Assembly: GCA_004020365.1 (NCBI GenBank)
Contig: SAQR01000005.1
Location: 101,449 to 165,448 of the forward strand
Length of the DNA stretch: 64,000 nucleotides
Source of the DNA: Mesorhizobium sp.
GTDB lineage: Bacteria; Pseudomonadota; Alphaproteobacteria; Rhizobiales; Rhizobiaceae
Direction: 5' to 3'
Shown here: positions 8,678 to 17,905 of the stretch, in pieces
How the letters are laid out: each line of letters begins with the position of its first letter
Numbering within the stretch: the first letter of the stretch is position 1
The notes under the pieces: generated by a model
Seen by the model: the letters and a program-made list of their open reading frames with translations, nothing else
What the model was told of the DNA's origin: nothing
Databases searched by the model: none
Translations under genes and position numbers: made by a program

Positions 8678-9331
8678 TTACGCGAGACGCGCGATGGCAT
8701 CGGAGACCGGCATCTCTCCTTCGGTTAGTTCGATGATCGTCCGGGTAACGTCCGGCCGCCGGTCTACGAGCTCGGCCAGAACGGCGGCAACGTCGTCTCG
8801 CGGCACCTCGCCGTAGGGAATGGCGAGGTCGGCGCGCACGCGTCCGCGGCCTGTCTCTTCGGTCAGTGTGCCGGGCCGCACGATGACGTAATCGAGGCCG
8901 CTGGCGACAAGATAAGCGTCCGCCAACTTCTTGACCTTGATATAGTTCTCGAAGTCGTCTTTGCGCTCTTGGTCGCGCAGTGCGTCGGGGAAAACCGAAA
9001 CCAGCAGGAATCGCTGGATTCCTGCGACCTTCGCGGCTTCCACCGCCTTTTCGAGCCCGGCCCCGTCGATGGCGTTGGTGACTTCCATCCCCGCGCCGCC
9101 GGCTCCGGCGCTGAAGACGGCAGTGTCACAGCCCCTCATCAGGTCCGCCAAATCCTCGACGGACAGACTGATGAGATCGCCTTCAATCGGCGTGGCTCCG
9201 AGCGCGGTCAGTTCGTCACGCTGTTCAGCTTTGCGGTAAAGGGAGAGCGGCTCGTGACCACGCTCAGAAAGTTGCTGAGCAAGACGACGGCCCACTTTTC
9301 CGGCGCCGCCGACGATGAAGATTTTGGGCAT
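8678..9331 (-). CDS. NAD(P)-binding atypical SDR (YwnB/NmrA-like)
   Basis: 217 residues. The N-terminal Rossmann motif FIVGGAGKVGRRLAQ is that of atypical SDRs. There is no YxxxK catalytic pair; instead it shows KVKKLADAYLVASGLDYVIV and RPGTLTEE, as in NmrA/YwnB-type proteins that bind NAD(P) and act as reductases or redox sensors. An AAGGA sequence 8 bases upstream favours the ATG at 9331 over the one at 9337. It precedes two other small detoxification-type genes on the same strand. Confidence 0.88.
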   Translation of the reverse strand: MPKIFIVGGAGKVGRRLAQQLSERGHEPLSLYRKAEQRDELTALGATPIEGDLISLSVEDLADLMRGCDTAVFSAGAGGAGMEVTNAIDGAGLEKAVEAAKVAGIQRFLLVSVFPDALRDQERKDDFENYIKVKKLADAYLVASGLDYVIVRPGTLTEETGRGRVRADLAIPYGEVPRDDVAAVLAELVDRRPDVTRTIIELTEGEMPVSDAIARLA

Positions 9332-9431
9332 CGTCATGTTCCTTCCGTAACTACGCGGGAGTCTCGATGATCGAAACAGCGGGGCCGGCGCTGATGAGAA
9401 CCGAAGCCCTCATTGCATGCGCCGGTGTCGA

Positions 9432-9812
9432 TCAGTTGCTATCGTGCGCGTGGTAGATCTTGTTGACGACCGTCCACTGACCGTCGACCTTCACCAGATT
9501 GAAAAAATCCGTGAAGCGAAACCCCGAGATATTGTCCGTATCGACGCGGGCGTTCGCCACGGTACCAACGATATCTATGCGCACGACAGCGGCCTTCGCC
9601 CCCGGCGATGGCCGGAACGCGGAGTCGATCGTTTTGAAAAGCCCTTCGATCGGCCCCCCTTCTAGTTTGCTGTTCTCGATGCCGAACATGGTCGCATGTT
9701 TGCTGAAGGCCGGGCGCATGATCGAGCTGTCCGCTTTTGCTCCCCCTTCATTGTACTTGTTCAGCACTTCGACAATTGCCTCGTATTCCTGAACGTATGT
9801 CGGATTGGTCAT
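9432..9812 (-). CDS. SnoaL/lumazine-binding-like nuclear transport factor 2 family protein
   Basis: 126 residues with the putative lumazine-binding (NTF2-like) layout: EYEAIVEVLNKYNEGGAKAD at the N-terminus, PAFSKHATMFG, then FTDFFNLVKVDGQWTVVNKIYHA at the C-terminus. No signal peptide. Members of this fold are small enzymes or ligand binders; the role is unknown. Same strand as its neighbours but about 100 bases apart, so an operon is uncertain. Confidence 0.85.
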   Translation of the reverse strand: MTNPTYVQEYEAIVEVLNKYNEGGAKADSSIMRPAFSKHATMFGIENSKLEGGPIEGLFKTIDSAFRPSPGAKAAVVRIDIVGTVANARVDTDNISGFRFTDFFNLVKVDGQWTVVNKIYHAHDSN

Positions 9813-9907
9813 TCTGTTGTCATTTCAGTTGATTGAACGTGATATTGATAAGGCTGGCGCTACACGTGATGAACTTGAATGGATGGCGCAACTCTCTGTT
9901 CGCGGCT

Positions 9908-10339
9908 TCACTTCGCGAATAGTTGGCCGATATCCTTGAAAGCCTTCATCTCGATGGCGTTGCCCGCCGGATCGTTGAAGAACATCGTTGCCTGCTCGCC
10001 GGGCTGGCCTTTGAAGCGGATGTAGGGAGCGATCACGAAATCCATTCCAGCTTCAGTCAGATGTTCAGCCGTCTTCTGCCATTCCTGCATCGAGAGAACG
10101 ATTCCAAAATGCCGAACCGGCACGCCGTGGCCATCGACGGCGTTCGTCCGGGCCTTGCCAGTCTCTTCGGGCGCCAGGTGCGCGACGATCTGATGGCCGT
10201 GAAAGTTGAAATCGATCCAGTCGGGTGAACTGCGGCCTTCCCTGCAGCCAAGAAGATCCTTGTAGAAGCTGCGCGCAGCTTCGAGGTCGTCGACCGGAAA
10301 GGCGAGATGGAAGGGGCGGATGGTCTGGTCGGTCATCAT
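9908..10339 (-). CDS. VOC family protein (glyoxalase/dioxygenase fold)
   Basis: 143 residues. The beta-alpha-beta-beta-beta repeats of the vicinal-oxygen-chelate superfamily are recognisable: [32 protein letters not shown], and [16 protein letters not shown] possible metal set is the His in HLAFP, the His in RHFG and the Glu in IEMKAF. The start is at the first of two adjacent ATGs behind GGAG. Divergent from the LysR gene at 10442, which probably regulates it. Confidence 0.88.
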   Translation of the reverse strand: MMTDQTIRPFHLAFPVDDLEAARSFYKDLLGCREGRSSPDWIDFNFHGHQIVAHLAPEETGKARTNAVDGHGVPVRHFGIVLSMQEWQKTAEHLTEAGMDFVIAPYIRFKGQPGEQATMFFNDPAGNAIEMKAFKDIGQLFAK

Positions 10340-10395
10340 TGAAAACTCCATTCTGAGGATGACCGTCAGATAGAGGGTTCCGAGCAAAACAAAAA

Positions 10396-10413
10396 ACTGT
10401 ATATAATTGCAGT
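10396..10413. promoter_or_regulatory. LysR-type operator/promoter candidate
   Basis: Partly symmetric, AT-rich element ACTG-TATATAATTG-CAGT between the divergent VOC and lysR genes. It combines a T-N11-A-like arrangement with a TATATAAT core that could also serve as a -10 element. The arms are only 4 bp long. Confidence 0.4.
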
Positions 10414-10441
10414 CAGCCCAACCAAAAATTATCAATGCGAC

Positions 10442-11317
10442 ATGATCACTGAACTGAGAACGCTGTCGGCGGTTGTCCGCTACGGCACCTTCGCGGCTGC
10501 TGGCGCGCGGATTGGTTTAACGCAGGCCGCCGTCAGCGGACAGATGAGGCGTCTCGAAGACAAGCTCGGGGTGCGGCTCTTCGACCGGACCGGCCGCTCG
10601 GCCATCCTGAACCAAACCGGGCGCACAGTGTTGGCGCGGGCGCAGGAGGTTCTTGCTGGTGTTGAGAAGCTGACCGAGCCGTTGGATTCGTCGACCCAAA
10701 CAGGGCGTCTCCGGATCGGTGCAATCTCGTCCGTGCAACCGACGATCCTTCGGCGCGCTTTGAAGGCTTTCCATCCTGCTTTCCCCGGTTTTTACATCGA
10801 GATCGTGCCGGGAACTTCACTAGAGCTGCTGGATCGCCTGGACGCAGGCGGATTGGACGTTGCCGTCATTATCCGGCCGGGCTTTGGATTGCCGCCGACC
10901 GTACGGTGGGAGTCGTTGGTGCAGGAGCGTTTCGTCTTAGTGGCGCCGCCAGGAACTGACGACATGGATTGGAAGGCCGCGATGAGGGGACACGCCTTCC
11001 TGAGATACAACCGTCATTCGTTCGGCGGGCGGCTGGTAGAGCGTTTGATCGAACAACAAGGCGTTCTGGTCGACGAATGGGTCGAGATAGACGACATTGC
11101 TGCCCTGTTGAGCATGGTTGCCGACGGCATGGGCGTCGCAATCGTGCCGAGGGCGGAAGCTTATGCGGATCACTTCCGGGGCGTGCGCGTCATAGAGCTA
11201 GGCGAGGCGGAAACCTTCAGGGAGATCGGTATTTTGACGTCGCCAACGTGTGATGAGCCAGCCGCTCGGTTCATCTCTGAGTGCAGGCAGGCGGTATCTG
11301 CGGATAAGCACGAGTAG
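10442..11317 (+). CDS. LysR family transcriptional regulator
   Basis: 291 residues: N-terminal HTH ([20 protein letters not shown], then [17 protein letters not shown], then [12 protein letters not shown]), then a periplasmic-binding-like effector domain beginning near residue 90 ([14 protein letters not shown]). It is divergently arranged with the VOC gene across 102 bases, the usual layout for a LysR regulator and its target. The effector is unknown. Confidence 0.93.
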   Translation: MITELRTLSAVVRYGTFAAAGARIGLTQAAVSGQMRRLEDKLGVRLFDRTGRSAILNQTGRTVLARAQEVLAGVEKLTEPLDSSTQTGRLRIGAISSVQPTILRRALKAFHPAFPGFYIEIVPGTSLELLDRLDAGGLDVAVIIRPGFGLPPTVRWESLVQERFVLVAPPGTDDMDWKAAMRGHAFLRYNRHSFGGRLVERLIEQQGVLVDEWVEIDDIAALLSMVADGMGVAIVPRAEAYADHFRGVRVIELGEAETFREIGILTSPTCDEPAARFISECRQAVSADKHE

Positions 11318-11694
11318 GTGGCGTTCGAGCCTCTGGACCTCGGCAGTGTGGAATCGAAAAGGTCAGCAAGAGGATTCGATCGAGGCTTTCATCTTGCCGG
11401 GCACAAATGACCGGAATTGGCGCTACCTGCTCGTTCCGATCGACGAGACGAATGGCAACATTCCACCATTTCGGACGTTCAGCCGACTGGTTCGCGTCGA
11501 CGCTGCCTGCGCGACAGAAATGCGAATGCCAGTCCGATATGCACGACCAGCGCCGGCCGCATCCATAGGCCAAGCTCGGCAATTGTGGGGGTGTATGTTT
11601 GTCTAACAATCAGTCGATCGCCTTGACACTTGCGCCTTCAAGGCCGGGCGGATTCCCGTCGCGAGCAAATCGACACTGGCGTCGAATTGCGCTC
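11318..11694. other. intergenic stretch, nothing recognised
   Basis: About 380 bases between convergent genes (lysR and the vWA gene). Short open frames exist on both strands but none shows a ribosome site, domain or plausible composition. No clear terminator hairpin was found. Confidence 0.5.
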
Positions 11695-13356
11695 CTACTG
11701 CACCGTCAGCTCGGCTCGCTCGCCGGCCTTGATGGTCACGGTGCTTTCCTTCGAGCTGTTGTCCAACATTTGCGAGACGACCGCGTAGTCGCCGGCCGGC
11801 AGCGCCGCCTGATATTTCTCGTCATAGGCGTAGCCGAGCGATTTGCGGTTGCCGTTGATGTCCTTCTTCGCATCGAAAATCTCGATCTTCGAGGCACCTG
11901 GCGCGGTGATCGCCAGCACGCCGGCATTGATGGCGATCTTGACATCCTGATGCTCACCGGCCTTGACGCTGAACGGCTGCTCGACGACGGCAAGGTCGAC
12001 CGTCGCCGTCAGCACGTAGTCGTCGGGCGGCAGATCGAACTTGCTGTCGGGGCCATAGGCATAAGCCACCTCTTGCCTCGTTCCGTCGATCTTCTTTTTT
12101 GCCTTGAACACCTTGAAGCCGATGCCCGAACCGTCGGCCTTGTCGCCGCCGGCGGTGTAGTAGGCGTTGGCAACGACATGGCCGATGCCGACGACGATAT
12201 CCTTGTCGACGACCTTGCCGGCAGCGAGCGGGATAGTTTCGGTAACCTCGCCCTGCCCGATCCTGACCGTCACTTTCTGGTCGCCGGCCGGCAATACGAC
12301 CTTGGTGTCGCCATAATAGGTCGCGGGCATTTCAACGCCCGGATAGGCGATCACGACAGCCGCACCATCGGCCACCTCCGCGCCCTCGCTTGGCCGCGGA
12401 TGAATGATGAGCGTGCCGGCATTCAGCGTAAGCAGAGGCTTGTAGACCTGGCCCGCCTCGACGGTGATCTTCTGTTCGGTCCCGGCCTCGCCATAGCGTG
12501 CGACAATCATGTAGTCGCCCGGCTCCAGATTGCCTTTGTAGGCGCCGTATTCGGTGGTGACGTAGTCGCCGCGGGTGCCGTCGGACTTTGCCTTGTGGAT
12601 CTCCCAGGAATTGCCGTCGGTGACGGGATCGCCGCCCTCGGCGAGCACCACGGCGGGGATGAAGTTGAATTTCGGCTTTTCCGGCGCGGCGGCCGGCTGC
12701 GGCGCCGGCGCTGGTTCGGGCGCCGGTGCAGGTGCGGCGGCGATGGTCTCGACCAGCGCGTCCTGCAGCGCCTTCTCATCCGACGCCTGGATGTATTTGC
12801 CGCCGGTGTTGTCGGCGAGGCAAGAAACCTGCTTGCCCTCGTCCGCGGTCAGGCCGAAGCCGACGACGTTTACGGTGAAGTCGACACCGGCAGCCCTAAG
12901 CTCCTTGCCGAGCGCGCAGGGGTCGCCTTTGCAGGTCTCGAGCCCGTCGGTGATCAGGATGACGGTGGCCTTGTCCTCGGTGTATTTCAGCGCCTCGGCC
13001 GCTTGCCTTACGGCTGATGTCAGCGGCGTCTTGCCGAGGAATTTCAGGCTGTCGGCGGCAGTGGAAACAGCAGCTGCCGAGCCGGCCTGCGGCGGCACGA
13101 TGAGCTCGATGTCTTCGCAACTGCCCTTCTCGCGATGGCCATAAGCCATAAAGCCGATTTCCTTGTCGGCGGGGACCGATTGCAGCACCGTTCGCAGCGA
13201 TTCGCGGGCGATTTCGAGTTTTGGCTTGCCGTCGATCTGCGCCCACATCGAACCGGAGGCGTCAAGAACGATGACGACACGGTCGGCGGCAACGCCGAGC
13301 GTCGTCATCCACAACAGTAAAATCGCCGCAGCGATGCCCCGTGCAATTCCCGCCAT
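11695..13356 (-). CDS. exported von Willebrand factor type A domain protein
   Basis: 553 residues. A signal peptide (AAAILLLWMTTLGVAADR) is followed at once by a vWA domain with an intact MIDAS: VLDASGSMW, then a Thr in KTPLTSA and the acidic site in LITDGLETC. From about residue 240 a Pro/Ala-rich linker leads into repeated beta-sandwich-like modules, each rich in VxAGxxxxxxV and EPGDYMIVARYG or PAGDYAVVSQ patterns, resembling carboxypeptidase-regulatory or PEGA-type domains. Probably a periplasmic adhesion or assembly factor. The start at 13356 restores the signal peptide. Confidence 0.87.
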   Translation of the reverse strand: MAGIARGIAAAILLLWMTTLGVAADRVVIVLDASGSMWAQIDGKPKLEIARESLRTVLQSVPADKEIGFMAYGHREKGSCEDIELIVPPQAGSAAAVSTAADSLKFLGKTPLTSAVRQAAEALKYTEDKATVILITDGLETCKGDPCALGKELRAAGVDFTVNVVGFGLTADEGKQVSCLADNTGGKYIQASDEKALQDALVETIAAAPAPAPEPAPAPQPAAAPEKPKFNFIPAVVLAEGGDPVTDGNSWEIHKAKSDGTRGDYVTTEYGAYKGNLEPGDYMIVARYGEAGTEQKITVEAGQVYKPLLTLNAGTLIIHPRPSEGAEVADGAAVVIAYPGVEMPATYYGDTKVVLPAGDQKVTVRIGQGEVTETIPLAAGKVVDKDIVVGIGHVVANAYYTAGGDKADGSGIGFKVFKAKKKIDGTRQEVAYAYGPDSKFDLPPDDYVLTATVDLAVVEQPFSVKAGEHQDVKIAINAGVLAITAPGASKIEIFDAKKDINGNRKSLGYAYDEKYQAALPAGDYAVVSQMLDNSSKESTVTIKAGERAELTVQ

Positions 13357-13494
13357 GAAAATCCCCCCAGTCAGTCTCTGCCAGTCAATCTCTGCAAAAT
13401 CAGTCTCTGCAATCAGGGAGGCGAAGCTATTTGACGCCGCGTCAGGATACAAGCCCGGGCGCCGGGGCACGCGGCGCTGGCTGCGCCAAACCGC

Positions 13495-14493
13495 TCAGTA
13501 CGTCGTGCGCCGCTCTTCGGAAGGCGGCCGGCCGAACTGCAGCCGATAACTCTGGGCAAAATAGGAGTGCGAGGTGAAGCCGGTGGCGATCGCCACGTCG
13601 AGGATCGGCATGTTGGTCTGGCGCAGCAATTCGCGCGCCCGCTCGAGCCTGAGCCGCATGTAATAGCGGCCGGGCGTCACACTGAGGTGGCGCAGGAACA
13701 GCCGCTCGACCTGACGCACCGACAGGCCCGCCGACTTGGCGAGTTGCACCGCCGACAGCGGCTCGTCGAGATGGTCGGCCATCAATTCGACGATGCGACG
13801 CAGCTTTTCCGATTTGCCGGTCAGGTCGCGCTCAGGACCGACGCGCTGGCGGTCTCCGGCGGAGCGGATGCGTTCGTGCTGGAACTGGTTGGCGACGCCG
13901 TTGGCGAGGCTCGAACCGAAATCGCCGCGCACGATCTCCAGCATCAGGTCGATCGAGGTGGTGCCGCCGGCGCAGGTGTAGCGCTTGCGATCGATCTCGA
14001 AGACATTGCCGGTGCAGTTGATGTCGGGAAACCGCTCGACGAAGCCGGCGCGGTTTTCCCAATGGATGGTGCAGCGATAGCCTTCGAGCTGGCCTGCCTC
14101 GGCGAGCAGGTAGGAGCCGACCGACAGTGCGCCGAGCGCGTTGCCGCGCCGGCCCCAGCTGCGCAGCGCCGCCAGCACCTTGCTCTTGCCGGGAAACTCG
14201 GTCGTCAGCCCGACCGAGACAAACAGAATATCGACCGGCGGCAGATCGGCGACAGCGTAGTCGATCTTGAGCGGCAGGCCGTTGGAGGCCATGACGGCAT
14301 CGCCGTCGGCCGACACCGTCGTCCAGCCATAGAAATCATAGCCAAGCAGCCGGTTGGCCGACCGGAACGTGTCGATGGCCGCGGCCAGCGAGAACATGGA
14401 AAACTTGTCGACCAGCAGGAACCCGAACTGCCGGCCGCCGTGAGTGGGATCATTGGTGACCGGCCGCTCTGAGGGAACAGTGAGGTTCGGCAA
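13495..14493 (-). CDS. GlxA family AraC-type transcriptional regulator
   Basis: 332 residues. The N-terminal DJ-1/PfpI-like amidotransferase fold (FGFLLVDKFSMFSLAAAID, GALSVGSYLLAEAG) lacks catalytic Cys at the nucleophile elbow, as usual for regulators. C-terminal AraC HTH pair (LSAVQLAKSAGLSVRQVERL and MPILDVAIATGFTSHSYFAQ). Relatives control choline, carnitine, arginine or glycine betaine metabolism in proteobacteria. No catabolic genes flank it, so its target is probably elsewhere. Confidence 0.92.
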   Translation of the reverse strand: MPNLTVPSERPVTNDPTHGGRQFGFLLVDKFSMFSLAAAIDTFRSANRLLGYDFYGWTTVSADGDAVMASNGLPLKIDYAVADLPPVDILFVSVGLTTEFPGKSKVLAALRSWGRRGNALGALSVGSYLLAEAGQLEGYRCTIHWENRAGFVERFPDINCTGNVFEIDRKRYTCAGGTTSIDLMLEIVRGDFGSSLANGVANQFQHERIRSAGDRQRVGPERDLTGKSEKLRRIVELMADHLDEPLSAVQLAKSAGLSVRQVERLFLRHLSVTPGRYYMRLRLERARELLRQTNMPILDVAIATGFTSHSYFAQSYRLQFGRPPSEERRTTY

Positions 14494-14511
14494 ACTTTGG
14501 GCTTTCCAGGT

Positions 14512-15411
14512 TCAGAAAGACGGCCGTTTCAATCCGGCCGCGAGATAGGCGGAAGCTAGCGTGTTGGCCATCAGCATGGCAATGGTCATCGGCCCGACGC
14601 CGCCGGGTACCGGCGTGATGGCGCCGGCGGTCTTGGCCGCCTCCGCAAAGGCGACGTCACCGACGAGACGGGTCTTGCCTTCGCCCTTTTCGGGCGCCGC
14701 GATGCGGTTGATGCCGACGTCGATGACGGTGGCGCCCGGTTTGACCCAGTCACCCCTGACCATTTCAGGTCTGCCGACAGCGGCAACGAGAATGTCGGCG
14801 GTGCGCGCCAGTGCAGCCAGGTCCTTCGTGCGGCTGTGCGCTATGGTGACGGTGCAGTTGGCGGCAAGCAGAAGATTGGCCATTGGCTTGCCGACGATGT
14901 TGGAGCGGCCGACGACCACCGCATTGAGCCCGGAAAGATCCTTGCCGCGCACACGCTCGATGAGCAGCATCGAGCCGGCCGGCGTGCAAGGCACGAACGC
15001 CGTCTCCAGTTCGCCGGTGCCGAGCTTGCCGACATTGATGAAGTGGAAGCCGTCGACATCCTTTTGCGGCGCTATTGCCTGGATGACCTTGCCAGCATCG
15101 ATATGGCCAGGCAGCGGAAGCTGCACCAAGATGCCGTTGATGGCGGGATCGGCGTTGAGTTCGCCGATGACGGCAAGCAGTTCCTGTTCGGACATTTCGG
15201 CGGGCAGCGTGTGCTGGACCGAATGAAATCCGCATTCCTTGGCGGTGCGGGATTTGGAGGCGACGTAAACCTGGCTCGCCGGATCCTCGCCGACGATGAC
15301 CACGGCGAGACCGGGCTTGTGCGCGCCCTTTTCCATCAGTTCGATCGTCAGGGTCTTGACGCGCCGCACCACGCCTTCGGCAATGCTTTTTCCATCAATC
15401 AACTCGGCCAT
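14512..15411 (-). CDS. folD: bifunctional methylenetetrahydrofolate dehydrogenase/cyclohydrolase
   Basis: Interconverts 5,10-methylene-, methenyl- and 10-formyl-THF in the cytoplasm, with NADP. 299 residues, normal for FolD. Catalytic [13 protein letters not shown] (Lys), the QLPLPGHID block, [21 protein letters not shown] for NADP, and the C-terminal [12 protein letters not shown] signature are all present. The ATG at 15411 has GAGG 7 bases upstream; a TTG one codon earlier is less likely. Confidence 0.97.
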   Translation of the reverse strand: MAELIDGKSIAEGVVRRVKTLTIELMEKGAHKPGLAVVIVGEDPASQVYVASKSRTAKECGFHSVQHTLPAEMSEQELLAVIGELNADPAINGILVQLPLPGHIDAGKVIQAIAPQKDVDGFHFINVGKLGTGELETAFVPCTPAGSMLLIERVRGKDLSGLNAVVVGRSNIVGKPMANLLLAANCTVTIAHSRTKDLAALARTADILVAAVGRPEMVRGDWVKPGATVIDVGINRIAAPEKGEGKTRLVGDVAFAEAAKTAGAITPVPGGVGPMTIAMLMANTLASAYLAAGLKRPSF

Positions 15412-15534
15412 CAACCATCCTCAACATCGTTCTGCTTCGGGCGGCATTCTCACGAAAATCCGACCGCGCAATCCCGTCAAAGCGCCGTCTTATGCCGCTA
15501 ACTCGAAACCGATGGCTTTTATTCTATTCGGCGC

Positions 15535-17781
15535 TCAGAAATAGCGCCGCGATCGGCTTTCGCTGAGTTCGCGAACCGCTTCGCGGAATTCGCGCAAGCT
15601 GGCGCGGATTTCCTCGATAGAGGCTTGCTGTTCAGCGGCTTTCAAAGCCTGATCTGCCTCGTCCGACGAGGCTTGGGGATACTGCTGCTGCGGATGAGGC
15701 ACTTGTCCGGCATGGGGCGGAACGGGCGGCTGGTATGCTTTGTCTTCGATGGGCGTCCGGCGCTCTTCTGCCCGGCGGCGCGGCCGCGAATCGGCGGTTT
15801 CGCGCAGGCTCGCATAGGCGCCGCGCATGGCGCCGAGGCCGACACCGGAAGCAAGCCCCGCCAGCAGGCCGGCCAGCACCGTCATGGCGCGCGACGGTCC
15901 GTTCGGCTCGAGCGGGGCGAAAGCCTTGGAGATCACGTTGATATTGGCGGTGTTGATGTCCTTCTGCTCGCCGGTCTCCCTGGCGCGGAGAAGATATTGT
16001 TCGTAGACGGAGCGTTTCGCTGCGGCCTCGCGCTCCAGTTCACGCAGTGTGACCAGGTCGCTGTTGACGTCGCCGCTGCGGACCTTCAACTGCGCCAGCC
16101 GGGAGGCCAGATCCTGTTCGAGCTGCACGGCGCGCCTGAGGTCGACCTGCAGCGACGAGGCGATGCGGCGCAGTTCCCCGGCGATGCGCTCGCGCGATCC
16201 GGCAAGCTGGGCATTGAGCGCCTGGAGCTCGGGATGGCGCGGCCCGAGCCGGATCGCGGCGCGGTCGGCCTCCTGCTTGAGCGTCGCATATTGCGAGCGC
16301 AACTCGCTCATGGCGTTGGAGTTGATCTCCTCCGGCAAGGTGCCGCTCAGAACCGAATTCACGTCGATCGAGCGCGCCGACGCCGCGCGGGCGTTGAGTT
16401 CCAGTGTGCGCGCGCGGGCGATGGCCAACTGCTGGTTAAGCTTGAGCATCTCGTCGTCGCTGATCAAATGGCCTTGCGCGTCGACGAGGTCGTGCGCGGC
16501 CCTGAAATCCTCGACCTTGCGCTCGGCCACTTCCACGCCCTTGCGCAGTTCGTCGAGCCTGCCGGTCAGCTCGCTGGCCGCACGGCCAGCGGTGTCGGAC
16601 TGGATCTGACCGAAGGTCTGCAGAAAAACGTCCGTCATGGTGTTGGCGATGAGCGCCGACTTCTCGCCATTTTGCGTGGTGGCGCTGACCGAGATGACAA
16701 AGGTCTTGCCGCCGCGCTCGACCGAAAGGCTCTCGGCCAGATTGGCGACGGCCAGCGCACGGCGGCGGCCCTCGCCGGCAGCCGGCCCGTCATTGCGCGA
16801 CAGTATCGACCGGATGAAGGTCATCATCCCCAGGCCATCGGAACCTTGCCCGTTGAACTCCGGATCATTGACGAGATTGAGCTTGTCGACGACCTTGTTG
16901 AGAACAGTGCCGGAGGTGAGCACGCGAACCTGGTTCTCGACGATGGCCAGCGTGGCGTCGGACGCAACCACCGATTGAGTGAGGTCGCGGTCGGTGAGCT
17001 TCAGGTCGCGCGGGTCGACGATCAGCTCTGCGGTGGCTTCGTATTTCTTCGGCGTCGACAGCGCGATGGCGACGCCAAGCGTGGCGCCCAGCATTGTCAT
17101 GGCGATGATCAGCAGTTTCGAGCGGGCAATGCCGCGCACGACCTGCATCGGATCGATCAACGGCTTCCATCTGTCGTCCTCGTCGCGGGGGGACCGCTGC
17201 TCGTCACCGGCGTATCGAGAATCGAACGCGGCATATCGAGAATCGAACGCGGCATATCGAGGTTCTTCGCCGGGGGATCGAGAATCGGACGCAGCGTATC
17301 GAGGATCGAACGCGGCTCGAGAATCGGCATCGGAACGCCCGTCCTCGGAAACACCGGCTGCAACCGGCTCCTCCCGCTGCCTGGCCTCAGCGTGGTCCGC
17401 TTCAGCGACGTCGTCGGTCTCAGCCCGGGCAGCCGAAGCCGATGCATCCTTTGGTTGAAACCGAGTCTCATTGTTTGCCGATAACTCCGGAGTCGCCCAG
17501 CGTTCCGGGGCCGCCGAGGGCTCCGGGATTGCCGAAAATTCCGGATGCGTTCGCCCCTCGCGGCGTGAGCGCGCGCGACGATGGCGTGTTGCGGCATCCT
17601 CGCGCCATGACGCCCGGTCGCCGATCGCAACCAGCGATGGTCCTTCTTCGCCGCGCAATGCCTGGCCGAGCGCCAGCAAGGACCGCTCGCGCTTCCAATC
17701 TTCACGGTTTTGTCTGTCGACCATTGTCGTGGAGCTTGCCCTTTGCGGCTTGGACGCGCGGTCAGCCATTGGTAAAGCCAT
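15535..17781 (-). CDS. Wzz/GNVR-type polysaccharide chain-length determinant (no kinase domain)
   Basis: About 748 residues. A long hydrophilic N-terminal region (about 220 residues, Arg/Asp/Ser-rich) holds 7-residue YAAFDSR-like repeats. It is followed by a first TM segment (SKLLIIAMTMLGATLGVAIAL), a Wzz domain (KKYEATAELIVDP), a long periplasmic coiled coil (about 380-560), a GNVR-type segment and a second TM (AMTVLAGLLAGLASGVGLGA). Unlike ExoP/Wzc it has no Walker motifs or Tyr-rich tail, so any tyrosine kinase must be separate. Divergent from the flippase gene. The exact start is uncertain: no good ribosome site near the TTG/ATG candidates at 17790-17769. Confidence 0.85.
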   Translation of the reverse strand: MALPMADRASKPQRASSTTMVDRQNREDWKRERSLLALGQALRGEEGPSLVAIGDRASWREDAATRHRRARSRREGRTHPEFSAIPEPSAAPERWATPELSANNETRFQPKDASASAARAETDDVAEADHAEARQREEPVAAGVSEDGRSDADSRAAFDPRYAASDSRSPGEEPRYAAFDSRYAAFDSRYAGDEQRSPRDEDDRWKPLIDPMQVVRGIARSKLLIIAMTMLGATLGVAIALSTPKKYEATAELIVDPRDLKLTDRDLTQSVVASDATLAIVENQVRVLTSGTVLNKVVDKLNLVNDPEFNGQGSDGLGMMTFIRSILSRNDGPAAGEGRRRALAVANLAESLSVERGGKTFVISVSATTQNGEKSALIANTMTDVFLQTFGQIQSDTAGRAASELTGRLDELRKGVEVAERKVEDFRAAHDLVDAQGHLISDDEMLKLNQQLAIARARTLELNARAASARSIDVNSVLSGTLPEEINSNAMSELRSQYATLKQEADRAAIRLGPRHPELQALNAQLAGSRERIAGELRRIASSLQVDLRRAVQLEQDLASRLAQLKVRSGDVNSDLVTLRELEREAAAKRSVYEQYLLRARETGEQKDINTANINVISKAFAPLEPNGPSRAMTVLAGLLAGLASGVGLGAMRGAYASLRETADSRPRRRAEERRTPIEDKAYQPPVPPHAGQVPHPQQQYPQASSDEADQALKAAEQQASIEEIRASLREFREAVRELSESRSRRYF
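17212..17330. repeat. 21-bp tandem repeats inside the wzz-like gene
   Basis: Two perfect 21-bp units (ATCGAGAATCGAACGCGGC cores) are followed by diverged units. They encode 7-residue repeats of the YAAFDSR type in the cytosolic N-terminal tail of the Wzz-like protein. Unit length is a multiple of three, so copy-number change keeps the frame. Confidence 0.8.
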
Positions 17782-17905
17782 ACTAAACAAGCATAGGAAA
17801 CAAAAGGTTAATTTCCCTGCCTTGAAGGCACGGTTTCCCTCTATGGTTGTGCCCTTCTTGAGAGCATCTATAGCGCCCAGAACCGCGCGTTAAACTTTCC
17901 GGCCT

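Noticed and set aside
11599-13017. 472-residue frame opposite the vWA gene
   Set aside because: No recognisable domain and typical shadow composition; the minus-strand gene has a signal peptide and MIDAS motif.
17212-17330. Short regularly spaced repeats as a CRISPR or integration site
   Set aside because: No spacers of constant length; units encode a 7-residue protein repeat.
15625-17484. 619-residue frame opposite the Wzz-like gene
   Set aside because: Shadow of a GC-rich gene; the repeats translate meaningfully only on the minus strand.
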